Shown: one piece after another, positions 33,048 through 45,800 of the stretch
How positions within the stretch are numbered: the stretch's first letter is position 1
Layout: each line of letters opens with the position of its first letter
Origin: Beroe forskalii
Lineage: Eukaryota > Ctenophora > Nuda > Beroida > Beroidae
Assembly (NCBI GenBank): GCA_011033025.1
Contig: WFMF01000061.1
Coordinates: forward strand, 124,001 to 188,000
Length of the DNA stretch: 64,000 nucleotides
Direction of reading: 5' to 3'
Position numbers and translations under genes: made by a program
Notes under the pieces: generated by a model
Databases searched by the model: none
Told to the model about the DNA's origin: nothing
Seen by the model: the letters and a program-made list of their open reading frames with translations, nothing else

Positions 33048-33814
33048 GTGAGTTGCGTGCAAGGCATTAGTGGAACTCTATTACTTTATAATATGAGCGT
33101 GTGTGTGTCTATTAGTTGGTATCCCTTTACCTGTCGAAGGATATGGCCTTGCATATATCTGAACTAATGATGCTTTGAAAGTACTACGTCGTTATTGTAC
33201 ATCCTTCAATTAACAAGCCTCCCCGGCTTTTCCCTCTTGCCACTTCTTGTTCTCTTGCTTTTGTCAGACACCCACTTTTTCTTTTCAAATTCTCAAAGGT
33301 GGGAGTTATTAACGGCAGTTTACCCCTGCTGCATCAAGACCTTCTTCGCTAGAATAGGCTGTGAGTTTTGAATTGTTTCTTAAGGTTTTTTGTTTTGCGT
33401 TCTTTATTTTGTCAAACATTAGCCGTATAAAATGAACTGCAGATGCTGCTTAGTAGATGCTTTCATAACAGAATGTTATATATTTTCTTATTTTTAAAAA
33501 TCTCAAAGGAATAAACCTATCTTATGAAATGAAATAGTTTGCCTATTATTATGCCATTTGTAAAAATTCTTTATTGCATTTGCATTATTATTTGTAACTT
33601 GTTGCGATTACAAATTGATCATTAAGATATGAATGATATCCATGATTTGGCCTGTAATGAAATATAAAATAATCCCGTTAATCGGTTTAGTAAAATTAGC
33701 GTTTTTGATACATGAATAAGCTTTTATTTTCTTACTTTTATGGGTGGAGAAACTCATTCCATCATTGAAATTACCTATTCGTATAAAAAGTAATCTCCTC
33801 TCACCCGCTTATAG

Positions 33815-36800
33815 ATGCAATGGCAATAATGCAGTTTCAAGAGCAGGAAAACATACCTCTGAACTGTTTTAAAAGGAAGATAGAAGAGATCGAGGACAGG
33901 ACTACCTACGGTTCTCGGAAGGTAGGTGGTTCAGGCTCGTCCGGCTCCGGCAGGGGGCGCGTAATTTGCCCTTGAAAATACTGCCTAAAACCCACACACG
34001 CATCAAGTAACTCACTGATGATGATCATTGTAACCCCTGATGTTGGGTTCCAGTGACCACATGATCATTGCAACCCCTGATGTTGGGTTCCAGTGACCAC
34101 CTGATCATTGTAACCCCTGATGTTGGGTTCCAGTGACCACTCCTGTGTGTGTGTCGTTACGCTGCAATGATTCGTAACAAAGTCGCCTGATAAATACCCC
34201 GGATACGGGTATTATCGGCTGGGTCATGTGATGGCCATGAGATGGGAAGTGCGGTGTTATTAGAGAGGTATACGTTTTAATAACGAAATCAGTCCACTTC
34301 ATGTGTTCATGTAGATTGCGAATCAACCGATATTTTAGGAATGGAATCCTGACCTAAAGTATGGGAGATGATTTAGTGATGTTGTGGCAACCTTTACCAT
34401 GCCAATTACTTGTATTCATGGTTTGATGCTAACGTTTCCGGAAGTATTCTCAATGAAGTCACGTATGAGTTACGATCTATCTCCGACTAAAGTCGAAGTT
34501 ATGTTATAGGATTACAAAATTCAGCTGGATACAGGAGTATCGGGTTTAATAATGAAATAAAACTTTCAAAAACATCAATAACGTTTTGAATTAAAAAAAA
34601 AAAAAAACTGCACCATTTTAATCCAACAAATACACCACTTTTCAATGATTGAAAACCCACTAGGGGCACCACTAAGGGCTTCAGAAAAGAAAAGTAAACA
34701 TAAATCGAAACCAAGTTAAAATGCACCTACTTATTCAGAAAGTGTGTATGTTTCAATGTTTCATCCAGCTATTTCCCTGATTCACAACCCCTCCTTCACA
34801 ACCCCTCTAACTCCCTATTTCCCTACTTCACAACCCCTCTAACTCCCTGTTTCCCTATTTCAGGAGCTGGAGCAGCAGGCGGCGGATGAGCCGGTTGCAG
34901 GGGGCACTGAGGAAGAGGCTGGTGCTGGGAGTTCCACCCCTGCCACAACCCAGCCTCAGAGCGCCTTCAAAGCGTGAGTAAAGTGGCTTTTATAGCGCCT
35001 CAAAGCGTGAGTAAAGTGGCTTTTATAGTTCAGACAACGTGATAAAAGCTATCGTGTTATGCAGACGTTTTTACAAGTCCCAGAGGGAATGATTTCTCGC
35101 AATCACAGCATGAAAGTTGAGATACACTGGATTTATGGCTTTTATGAACATAGAGTTGGTGTAGCTGGTGTCTGAGTTTTTAATTTCTGTGACTTGCCCG
35201 CCGTCAATATGACTTGTGTACCATTATCCGTATAATAGGTATTCTAATGGTTTGGAAATTCTACAGTGAGGTGTGACACTTTCAAATGTCTCGTTTTGTA
35301 AATACTAAATTATATTTAGCTAGAGCTCCAATCAATTTGACGTAACGTGAATAAACTGGGTGTGGTGATAAACCACCACTGGAAGCTGCTACTTTACAGG
35401 TCTTATTAATGGGGCAATCAGTGATGTGCCAGAAGATTTGAGCAAATTCAAATGTCACTTAATAATTAAACTGACTGTAAATTGTCAATTCTCATTGATT
35501 TTGAGTGACAGTGGCAGGTTTTCATTATTAACCTTAGCTTTGGGTGCGAGATTCTTCTTGAATAATTTGGTTAATATTCCTTCAGTATAAAATATAAATT
35601 AAGCTAGCTCAAAATAATACTTTGTCCCATTAAATTTCCTTTCCACCATTTAAAATATTAAATGTTGCCAAATGTTTTTATTTAGCACCCCATACGTAAA
35701 CTTGTAAAGCTTTTTACTCCAATCAAAGCATTATTACAAATAAACTTCGCCAATCGCCATCGATTAGGGTCAAAACATTTATTTGTTTCTGTCTAACAAA
35801 AGTCACTTGTTTCCGTTACCTTTTGTCTCATTTTTCGAGATAAAAGTAAGTTTCCCCTTCATGTGCAGTCATTGTAAACAATGTACACTCAGCTCAGTCA
35901 CGCCTGATAAATAGGCGTTCAGAAACATGTCTACTCACCACTATATTCCCTGATAATCCCCCCACCTTTGCTCGCCTGCTACTAGGTCGCGACCTGTGAC
36001 CAGTCTGCTACAGTTCACTCCCTTTTCTCCTTTATTGTGTGAACTGCTACAGTTCACCCTCCTCCCCTCCTTTAGTGCTACAGTTCACTCCCTCCATAGG
36101 TGCCCCGGCAGAAAGGAGCCACCAGGAAAACTCTCAGGCAACCCCATGGACCTGCTCATGAACCAAGTCAAAAACATCGGTAAGAGCTGACTATATATTT
36201 TAGTTCAATATTCCACAGTTTCTTTGTTTTGTTAAGAGTTGTTTTATATGGTCTCTGAGGGTCTCATGGTTTTATCTCTGTACGTGTCATTTGACACGAA
36301 GATATAAAAGGGACAAGCATAATATCTGTAGCTTTAGAATATCAGAACATCGCCCTGACTGTCTCCCAGCCAATCCGTGTACACAATATAAATATTTGAG
36401 TCGTTACTATTGTTGCCACCTAACTTTGACAGAAAGGTCAGTACGACCTCTAGGTATGTGTGTATTATATTGAGAGAGTGTTTTCCTGGCACACAATGTA
36501 ACGGCAGAAACAAAGACCCAGGCAGGTTTAGGAATATGTCAGATGTTCAATGGTTTTACTAGCACTGGATATAATGTAGGAGTTGTTGCTGTAGTATTTG
36601 GTGTTTGTCATTTCGCAATTGAGTTTTTGTGTGTTTTTAATTAGGTGGCAGTTTGTCAAGTTAATTGATAGGTCAAGAGGGGAGGCTTGAAAGGCACACA
36701 TTCCAAAGCAGAGGTTAATTTGAAAAGGGAGTATACTGTTATAGTTATAGTTATAGGTCAAGGAGAGGTTGATTTATGTCAATGAAGGGCTGATCTCAAG

Positions 36801-39800
36801 AAGAATTAGGAAGGGTTTGAGAAGGTTTGAAAGAGCATGTTTGGAAAAGGATTAGATCTTAAATTTGGAACCCTGCTAAAGTGGTGCTCCTAAAATTTAA
36901 AATCTATGTAATGGAGTGAACTTTTATGTCATTGAATTGTGGTTACATGGGATTTTGCCGTCCGTTTATTTTATTTCGACAAATTAAATTGTAGCTCGTT
37001 TTAAACTGTTGTTAACCTAGACTGTTTTAGTTATCTGTTTCGCCCTTTAATTTATTTGCTCGCCTCAATTGTGGTTTGTTCAACCCCATCATGCCCGTCA
37101 GGATTAAACAACATTAGAATTTAATGTTTAACCAAGAATGATGCTCGGTTTTGATTTTGTATTGGAATGAATTTCATGAGATCATAATAATTTACACCTT
37201 GTGGAATGAAGCCAAGAATTATTGTTACATTATTGACACCAATTTCAATCACGAGACACTCCGACCATAACACGTCAGATGTAACTTAAAATCAAAGAAA
37301 GTAAGCCTTGGGTCTCTTGAACACACTCAATAAAAGAATAAATTCATCCAAGCCTTGATTGATAGATAGGGAGATTTTAGAAAATTACTCGAGCTCTGGT
37401 AGTTGACACTTTGACAAATTCCAACCTTCATCTCTGTGAAGACGACAGGTCTTGAAGCACCTGATCTATGAAATATAGAGTAAAATGCATATATCAGTCT
37501 GTCAGCTTCCACTTACCCTCCCTTCCTTTTATCTCCCTTTCTCAGCTCAAATTTACACGACCAGACCTGCGTCAGAGTCAATCTTTAGGCATGAAATCTC
37601 GCCTTTCTAAACCATGATCTTACCACCCCTTCCAATCGCATATTATAACCCTGGCAAATTCCACTCGACAAGTGAATCCCTCCTCTTTTCTAACCGTGGC
37701 AAATTCCACCCTCCCAGGACAGCGAAGTGACGCGGACCAGGTCAAAGATAAGTTGCGGAAGCACCCCATGCTGCCATTGCTGTCTCAACTGATGGAGCGT
37801 TGCTCGGAGACCACGACCTCCGCCCAGGAGCTCGGTAACCTGGCAAACGAGGATGTGAACCTCTTCTTCCAGCAGCTCTGTACCTCCTCCAAGTCGTGTC
37901 TTAGTGGGGACGAGGAAACGGATGCCTTGGTGAGTTTTTGTGTGTGTATTTCAGGGGTTTTTGTGTTATTTTTAGGTGTCATTTAATTTTACCTATGCTT
38001 TTACCTGTGTCATTTACCTGTAAAGTACAATAGTTTGTCCTTCTCACCCGGACTGTGTGCTTCTGAAGTTATTTCTGTACAGTGTTTAGACTCGTTTTTG
38101 ACAGTGTGTTTCCATCTCCCTGTGTTGGTGTGTGTGGCTGAATTATACTCCTCAAATAAAAGGTTACCGTTGAAGCATTGATTTTGTGACACGATCCTTT
38201 ACTGACCTGTTTTCCAAAAACAAGCATTAGTTTTGGAGTCAGTATTATTGATTTGATCTCTCGAATATTTCATATTATTAAGTGTTACGAGGCAACTTAT
38301 TCCTTCACAGAATTTTATGGCAGCCGTTTATAAGATGGTGCTTAAAGCAGCTGTTTTAGGTATCGTTACAGGGTTTCTCCTTCAAGTTTAATTTTAATTA
38401 ATATTTCTGTCTGGAAATTCTGTCATATTATCTTGCGTTTTCTTCCTGGAAGTTAATTTCATGAGATCTGTCTTATAAAGTCATAATGATTTCCTCAAAT
38501 TCTTAAATCAAAGCATCAATAAGTCAATAGGAACCCTATCTTGCATACATAAGGTATTACCATTTTAGAAGGAGCATTTAGAAAGGTGTAAAAGCTCTGT
38601 CACGACTTATTAATGATACTGAAAATAGGTTATCTAACGTTATCCTACATTTAGCACAAACTGGTTGATCCAACTTGCATCCGAGGATTTCACTTTTATT
38701 TATAAAACGAGCTTTAAAGTTCACAGTAATTGTTGAGCTCCACCAGCTGTCAAATAACATCATTAGCTAATTTTAATATTCAATAATTAGAATTCACTCA
38801 TTAATATTAATATTCACCTACTAGTGAATCAGTTCGCCTTACACCAACACAAATAAATCACACCCAAAAATATATAACTGTCATTCAAACATGCAAACGT
38901 CACACCGAGAACCTGTTTCTGTCGCCTGTTTCCCGACATTTCCTTAGTTTCCCGACATTTCCCACGCCTCTTTATCTGAATTTACAAACATTGATAAACA
39001 CTTCATATACCTTTGACTTGCTGCTGTCCCATCAGCCCATGACACTGGGCTAGGGGTCCCTGGTACCGCGCTGTCTGGGAGACTAGAGCTGATATATTCC
39101 CAGAATCCCGACACGCTCTAGACGTTTTGTGGTTGAGGCAGGTGCGATGCCTGATTAAACCATTAGCACCCCCGAACACGCACTGTAGGACTAGAGAGAG
39201 TCACAGTGGATTTATATTAATGATGGTTGTTTGGGATATCCAGGCGAGGGTTTAACTAGGATTTTAGAATAATTTTCTATATTAAAAGATGACACCGTTG
39301 CGATATTAATTGACATTTCCTGTTCGATATAATATACCCGAGCAACAGAAAATGATGGACAGTCCTCACGTGACACCTGTATAATTTACATCTGTATGCT
39401 ATTAGCCGTGCAATTTATATATAATATTTTTAGAGCCTTTAATAGAAGTTTTATATACTATGAGTCTCTTTGGGTGTGAGAATTCCTGCGTACAAATTTG
39501 CATTTTTGTCGAAAAAAGTACCCAGCATGCGTTATCTCTCTATGTTTTAATATAAATTCCCCTTGTCGTCCTAATCTGGTCGATTTAACGTGACCCACTT
39601 GTTAGATTATATGTGCCGTGAAGAGGAAACCTTACTAGAACCAATCAGAAACCTAGTGGTAGAAACAAATTTACAGATTTGTATTTTATATATAAAATCA
39701 GATTGATTCTCATAAAGATAATGCCTGAACTCTACCGACTTGTCATGTTTCCAGTTTTCTGAAAGAGTATTTCGCGCTCCAATAATAATAGGCAAAGGCG

Positions 39801-42800
39801 GTTCGGAGTTACCATGATAACCCGCTTTGACCCGCTTTTAACCACCGTAATGCCGCTAATCTGAACCAACCATCCTTAACGCGCAAGGTTCGTGTGAAGA
39901 CCACAACTTCGTCCTAGACCTGAGAAAGTGGGAAAAAGGTGCTTTAATTCTGTTGTCCTGCTTTTCATCAGAATACAAAAACATTCTCCTCTTATTTTCA
40001 TCAGAATATGATGCTGTCACTCCCAATCACATGTATAAATCTGTCAAATTCATCATCCATAATTATGTAAAACCAGCGTAGCTCACACTCAAAGCACACT
40101 TATACGTTCTATTGATTTCACTTTGAGAGAAGAAAAGCAGCACAAATATACTCCCATGATCTACTCATTTCTTTCCCCATGATAAGCCGCAGTATATTGA
40201 AATACTCCTCCCTTAGATCCTCCAAGGCGTTCAGACGATGAAGATGTACCTGTCAGAGCTGGATCGAGTTCAGGACGTCTCGAAGAGCTTCAAGTCACAA
40301 TATATCACCAGCATTCAGGTAAATATCAGTTAATAATAATAAGTCATATGGGAGGAGGAGGAGGAAGAGATATCGTGTCACGTGTGTCAAGCTATTTGAA
40401 ATATTACGTTTAGTGTCAGTCGTCAGATCCGCTGCACTTGTAATTTGTTAACGCCATAATATATAACACTGACATCGGATATGCGTTAAAATTGCAATTA
40501 TTTGTAGAATTACGGACACCATGTAATTTCCAATTTCTTTTTATCGGTATCGATTCATCGAAATATTATTGGAGGGGGGAACAGGAATTTATATATTATA
40601 TCGCAGATTTTCAAGTAGGGATAATTCAATTTGAGAGCACGTTCGTCGGATGCGGGCAACAAGGAAAGCAGTAGTAATAATAAGTGGATATAATATGAGA
40701 TTTAAAGCAAAGTCTGAGTGTCATAAATCATTTAGCAACCTCCCCTTAGACCGTGACTGTTACGTACCTGTTTACAACGGTCATTAAGTCAAACAATTAG
40801 CAAAAGATCGTATTTACTGATTCGTCTATTTGGTGGTGGTGGGGGAGGGTCGATTCGGTTTTTTTTTGTAAAAGAACGTGAGTTTGTACGCTCATGATCA
40901 CAAAACGAGAACGTCTGCTCTCTTTCAGTCGAAACTCAGTGGCGACGAACTTCTGAAAAAAGTCGGTCTGGAAGATGGGCAAAGTGACACCAGTCCGCAG
41001 CTCAATCAAGGTAATTACGCAATTATAGATGAGATAGCAAGCGAAATCATAGGTCCGTGCGGTGGTACTAATAGTTTTTCTTGGAGTTAGACCTACCAAT
41101 AATTCACGTTGTCTATTTTGACTTAGTACCAAATACTTTACCCTTTACATAAAATATATTACGCTCTTAAGAAATTAGCGCATCAATATATAGCATCTTC
41201 TCTTATCTTTTGCGGGTGGTTGTTTACAGAACGCGCTCACCACCGGGAGACTTCTGACATTGGAAGTGAATGATCACGCGTCACGGGACTCTTATCTGGG
41301 GTCACGTGACCCGAATCCGCGTGTCACGCGACCCTCACGCGGTACTAACGGGGGTTTCAAAAGTCTGGGAACCGTGTCGCCTGCCCTCGCTCACACACAC
41401 AGAGTTATTATTGTAGAGGGGAGCGCATGACCAATAGCTCTCGGTATTTGGTAGGACTGAGTAACGGTTAAGTGGTCTCGGTAAACATTTTGTAATTTAT
41501 AGTATTGTGCTGTTTACTGCAGACTGATAGTGACAGCCCGGAGAAGAGAGAGAGGGGGGTAGAGTCTGACTAGTCCTGACTCTCCGAGCTCGACTACGGG
41601 GATGCCGTGTGGATGTGAGTGTGGCGACTCCCCCTGTACGTCACACACTGCATAATGTGCTTCTAAATATCGCTCCTCCACCGCGTGTGTTTGTGTGTAT
41701 GTGGGGCGTGCGCGTGGCACGCTGCTCCGACTGACCAATCAGAGAGGAGATAGCACGTTGAACGACCAATGGGAGAGGAGAAAATAACTTACCATTTAAA
41801 GCAGAGATAGATATGCTTTCCGTTCACTCCACTATTTCAATGTTTAGGGAATTAAAATTGTTCAAGTGAATCGATGGTTAAATATCGATCTGTCTACTTT
41901 CAGTGTTGGTACTATGCGCTCATTTTAGAGGTATTTTCTTCGTTCCAATTGGTAGATAAAAGTCTCCATAAAACGGTCTAAGTCAATACTAAGTAAGTCT
42001 ACTGGACTGTGGTTGAAAAGTTTAGAGCGATTGTTATTACGATTTATAAGAATAATTGGTTTTCCTGGAGGACTCGGAGTGCCAGGCTTATATGCTTTTG
42101 TATTTTTCCACGGTAAAGTTTGCACAATAATTTCAGCCTCAAATCTTCTCCACGATCGTCGTTAGGAATGGCTGAACCGCCTTTTTGGCGTAATTTCCTA
42201 ATAGGACCGAGAGAATGCTGCCCGTTCCCCTATTCAGTTTTTCTGACAGGAACAGTTGGTTTTTTCTTGATTGGAATTCGATTCCCTCGCTCAGCCTAAG
42301 GTAGTTGCAGAAGGTTTAGTGAGTCTAGAGTTTTTTTGAAGTCTAGAGTTTCCATGAGATACCTCAGAACTAGGAGGATTTCAGGCAGCTGTGGCCCCAT
42401 CAATCATTCCAGCCTTCAGCTTGGAATACATACGTACGGTAGCGTTATTCTTTCTTCGGTACAGGTTTCTTAAGTTAAAGAGTTAAAGTAGTTGAGTGAA
42501 AGGTTCTTTGTCAATCATTGTTCTCAAAATTCCCCACAAACTTCAAAGTGATTGATTTTGTCATTTCAAGTCTGCATCCATAAGTGATTTGTTAGTCAAG
42601 TCTGTCTCCATATAGTTTTTATGAGAAGACAATCTCATTTTCTCAAGTTGTGGTGGTCTTATGAGTGTACTTTCTCAACATATTTTACTTTTTCTTGTTT
42701 CGAAAAACAACAACCTGGAGATTGAAAGCGAAAGAAGTTAAAATATTGATTGATTTATCATGATGTGTTTCATAAATGAGCAGTTTCATTTGCTGAGATA

Positions 42801-45800
42801 GGTATCATGAATAATTGATTATCACGTCTTGAAAATTATTGTCGATGAATTTCCATGAATTTAATAAAACTGCTCATTTAAATGATAGTTTTATTTAACT
42901 GGATATCTTAAATAATTGGTTGTCAAGTTTTGACAATTATTGCTGATGATAATCCAACTTAACTCAAGAAAACTGCCATATTTACGAAAGATATCATAAC
43001 TTTCGGTAGAATAATTGCCTCAAGATATACTAACTAAATATATGTGTCTCAAGCCAGATTTACGGAGAACATCATGCAAGGACATGAAATATTAATCTAA
43101 AACGTTTCCAAGATATAACTTAAAATTTATATATCCGCAGTTTATAAGCGATATTAAGCTTTTAAGTGGCACTTTATATCCTCTGCCAGATGCTCAGTTG
43201 GTAGGTTGGGGAACCCCGAATTCAGTGATTGATCCAATAAAATCGTTGATCTCTTACTCTTAGTTGTGAAATATTATGATATATTATTCTCATATGTTCA
43301 GTTGATTAAAGTTCCTCAATTTACGAGCTTCGTGTCATGAAGACAGGATAACCGATAATTGGGTCTTTACTTGAATGATTGATATGTTGGTTATTTAGTT
43401 TTTGAGGTTGTAAAAGTTTAAAACACTCTTAGTTTCATCTTTTGAATTTCCATTTGGTAGTACGCGAGATAATCTCAAGACGACATTGAATGTTCTTAGC
43501 TGATTTGTTTTTTCGATGACCTACAATCATCGAGCAACGCTTCAGACCCTGATATATGGTTGTATTAATTCCCCACAAACTTAAACTCAATACTCGACAC
43601 GTTTTAAGTCAATTTTCCGGTGGAGATTGATGCTGATGACGATCATATGTATGTATAGCGCGAGTGTGTTAATAATCGTTTTAACTTTCAATAATTTAGT
43701 GTCAGCCAGTACACAGCCTCATGTTGTCAGAAAGCCACGACACGCCCCCTCCCATTGGCTGGTGCTGGTTCACATGACCACCGTCCAGCGTTTCGATTGG
43801 CTGAGCCACGTGACTAAGGTATATTATTTGCTACATTATCGACAGTGTTTCGTGATGCAGGAACATCCCGTTTGACACATAGAACAACCTTCACCAGTGT
43901 GAAAGATAATAGCTCCAGATGGGGGCGGAGCAACTACTGATATGTGGCACAAGAGTAGTAGTCAGAGAATGTACACGCGAGATAGCTTCATCACAGGATG
44001 GCGTGACATACTGACACACACACGCCAGCGCACGCCATGAGGGCACGCCAGTAGCACGCGCCACGCGCGCCATTTGCACGTGCACTTCTCTAATGGCAGG
44101 AGCCTCTCCAAACACCAGCATAATATTTATTACCTATCACACGACACCAATCGCATTGGAGTGCGTTATTTCACGCCAAAAGATAATAAGACATTGAATT
44201 GCCATATTTTTCCGCCCGGTTGCTTCACAATACACATTCCGTGAATAGTTCCGGTACTGAACTGTAACTGTAACAGTAAAACTACAGTGTGTGTCTTACG
44301 AAGAAAGGAAGAAGGAGGTACTTATCATTGTGTATTATACGATGATTTTATCTCTCCTCCTCCATTCCATTCAATGGAGGAGGTGCTAAGTAGGAGCAAG
44401 CATGGTGGGTGTCAAGAAGAGATAATACACTTTACAATATGTTCCGATATCGGTAATGGCTTTTTGACAACATGTACTTGGTGTTGGTGTGCCCATAGAC
44501 TGGCATACTGTCCCCTTTTAACCCTGATGTCTCTTAGCGTTATTTCCTACCCATATATATTAAGACATGTTATTATTAGTATTATTATTTTCATTTTTCG
44601 CATTGTATGCCTCCCTCTTTTCTTCCTCTCTTTCTTCCTCCCTTTCCCCTCTCCCAGCCTTTCTCTCTTATCTCCGAACCATTTTAATAAGGTGGCGCCT
44701 CACCGACTCCCAATCTCAGTAAAATTCCCTTTGTTTTCGCCCATTAAATGTTATCTAAGTCATTATGCATTATCAGTGGTGACAGCGTCAGAGACAACCA
44801 ATGGAAAGGCTCGACCACCCCCAATAATGCATTCTCTTGTTTACAGGGTTACTTTTAACAGCATTGTCACTTACAAATTAGATTATCAGCACTGTGCTCC
44901 TTTATATTCACTTAAAATCACATTTGGAACTTGGTGCCATAGGTCTGGGAAGGGTGGTCGAGGGGGAACACCAATGTTTCATATATTTCTACCTCTTCTA
45001 CTAATATAATGCACCCACTTTTTATTATCGACCATACACACATATATACTGCATTATATATGTTTTATCAATGTTCGTACCTAGAGGTACAGCAGCTTAG
45101 ACACAACCACGCAAATGAAAAATATGACTGGAATTACAATGTCGGAGATTTACTTGACTTTGTGGTATTTGAAAAATGTGTGTTCTCTGTCTCTCAAATT
45201 GTCTCTGTCAGTGTCGTATTCTTTTCTCTCAATTCTGGTTTTGATGTGTGAGTGTGTACCGAAATATTTTGCCTAATTAGGATTTCGGAATTTATATTAG
45301 GACGTCAGTAAATTGAAAATGTGACGCACGTGTTTACTGTTTCATTCAGTACTAACCGAACGTATAATGGGCTTACACCGTGAAATATGGTGCTAGGATG
45401 GGGCAGGACTCTGAGATTTCCCGATAATGATTCGGAACCTTGTGGAAAGTTCTGAATTTCCAGTCCCAGATCATCCCAGCATCACGTATGGAGTTTGAAA
45501 CAAAAGATAATGGGTGCATCGATTAATTTTCAGCATTAATTTTCCAGTAGAGCAGTAGTGACCTGCAAATTTTTTCATGCGTACTTTTTCATTGGTACAC
45601 ACTACACAATCCTTGGTAACACTCGGTAGGGCAATGTGCAATCAGAATAAGAAAGATTTCTGGTCAATCTGAAGATAAACGTGACCCAAAATATAATGAC
45701 GTGTTAAAGAACCGTTTTAATTTTTGTCAAATTTGTTATGTCGCATCATTTCTCACTTCCCTTTTTAACCAGTTTTGATGATGGTTGTCAATTAGTATTT

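Larger units (their letters stand above)
26964..33814. other. Gene-poor spacer between IFT172 and the TALE homeobox gene
   Basis: No supported protein gene is present on either strand. The open frames here are short and AT-driven. The spacer holds a GC-rich palindromic block (27530-28060), a small duplication (28418-28465), a long foldback (29592-29791), homopolymer G and C runs near 30252 and 30319, and a probable promoter and 5' UTR exon of the downstream gene (32.7-33.05 kb). Confidence 0.5.

Noticed and set aside
34021-34140. CRISPR-like appearance of regular repeats
   Set aside because: The 40-bp units are contiguous with no spacers, in an animal intron. Simple tandem repeat.
41520-41572. 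Possible alternative last exon (TDSDSPEKRERGVESD then stop)
   Set aside because: The acceptor is good, but phase from TALE exon 6 would read one codon and then TGA, so this peptide cannot be joined as written.
44287-45009. 240-codon open frame on + strand
   Set aside because: It begins with GTG, not ATG. Long Leu/Phe/Pro/Ser runs come from a CT-rich tract, and no domain or splice context supports it.
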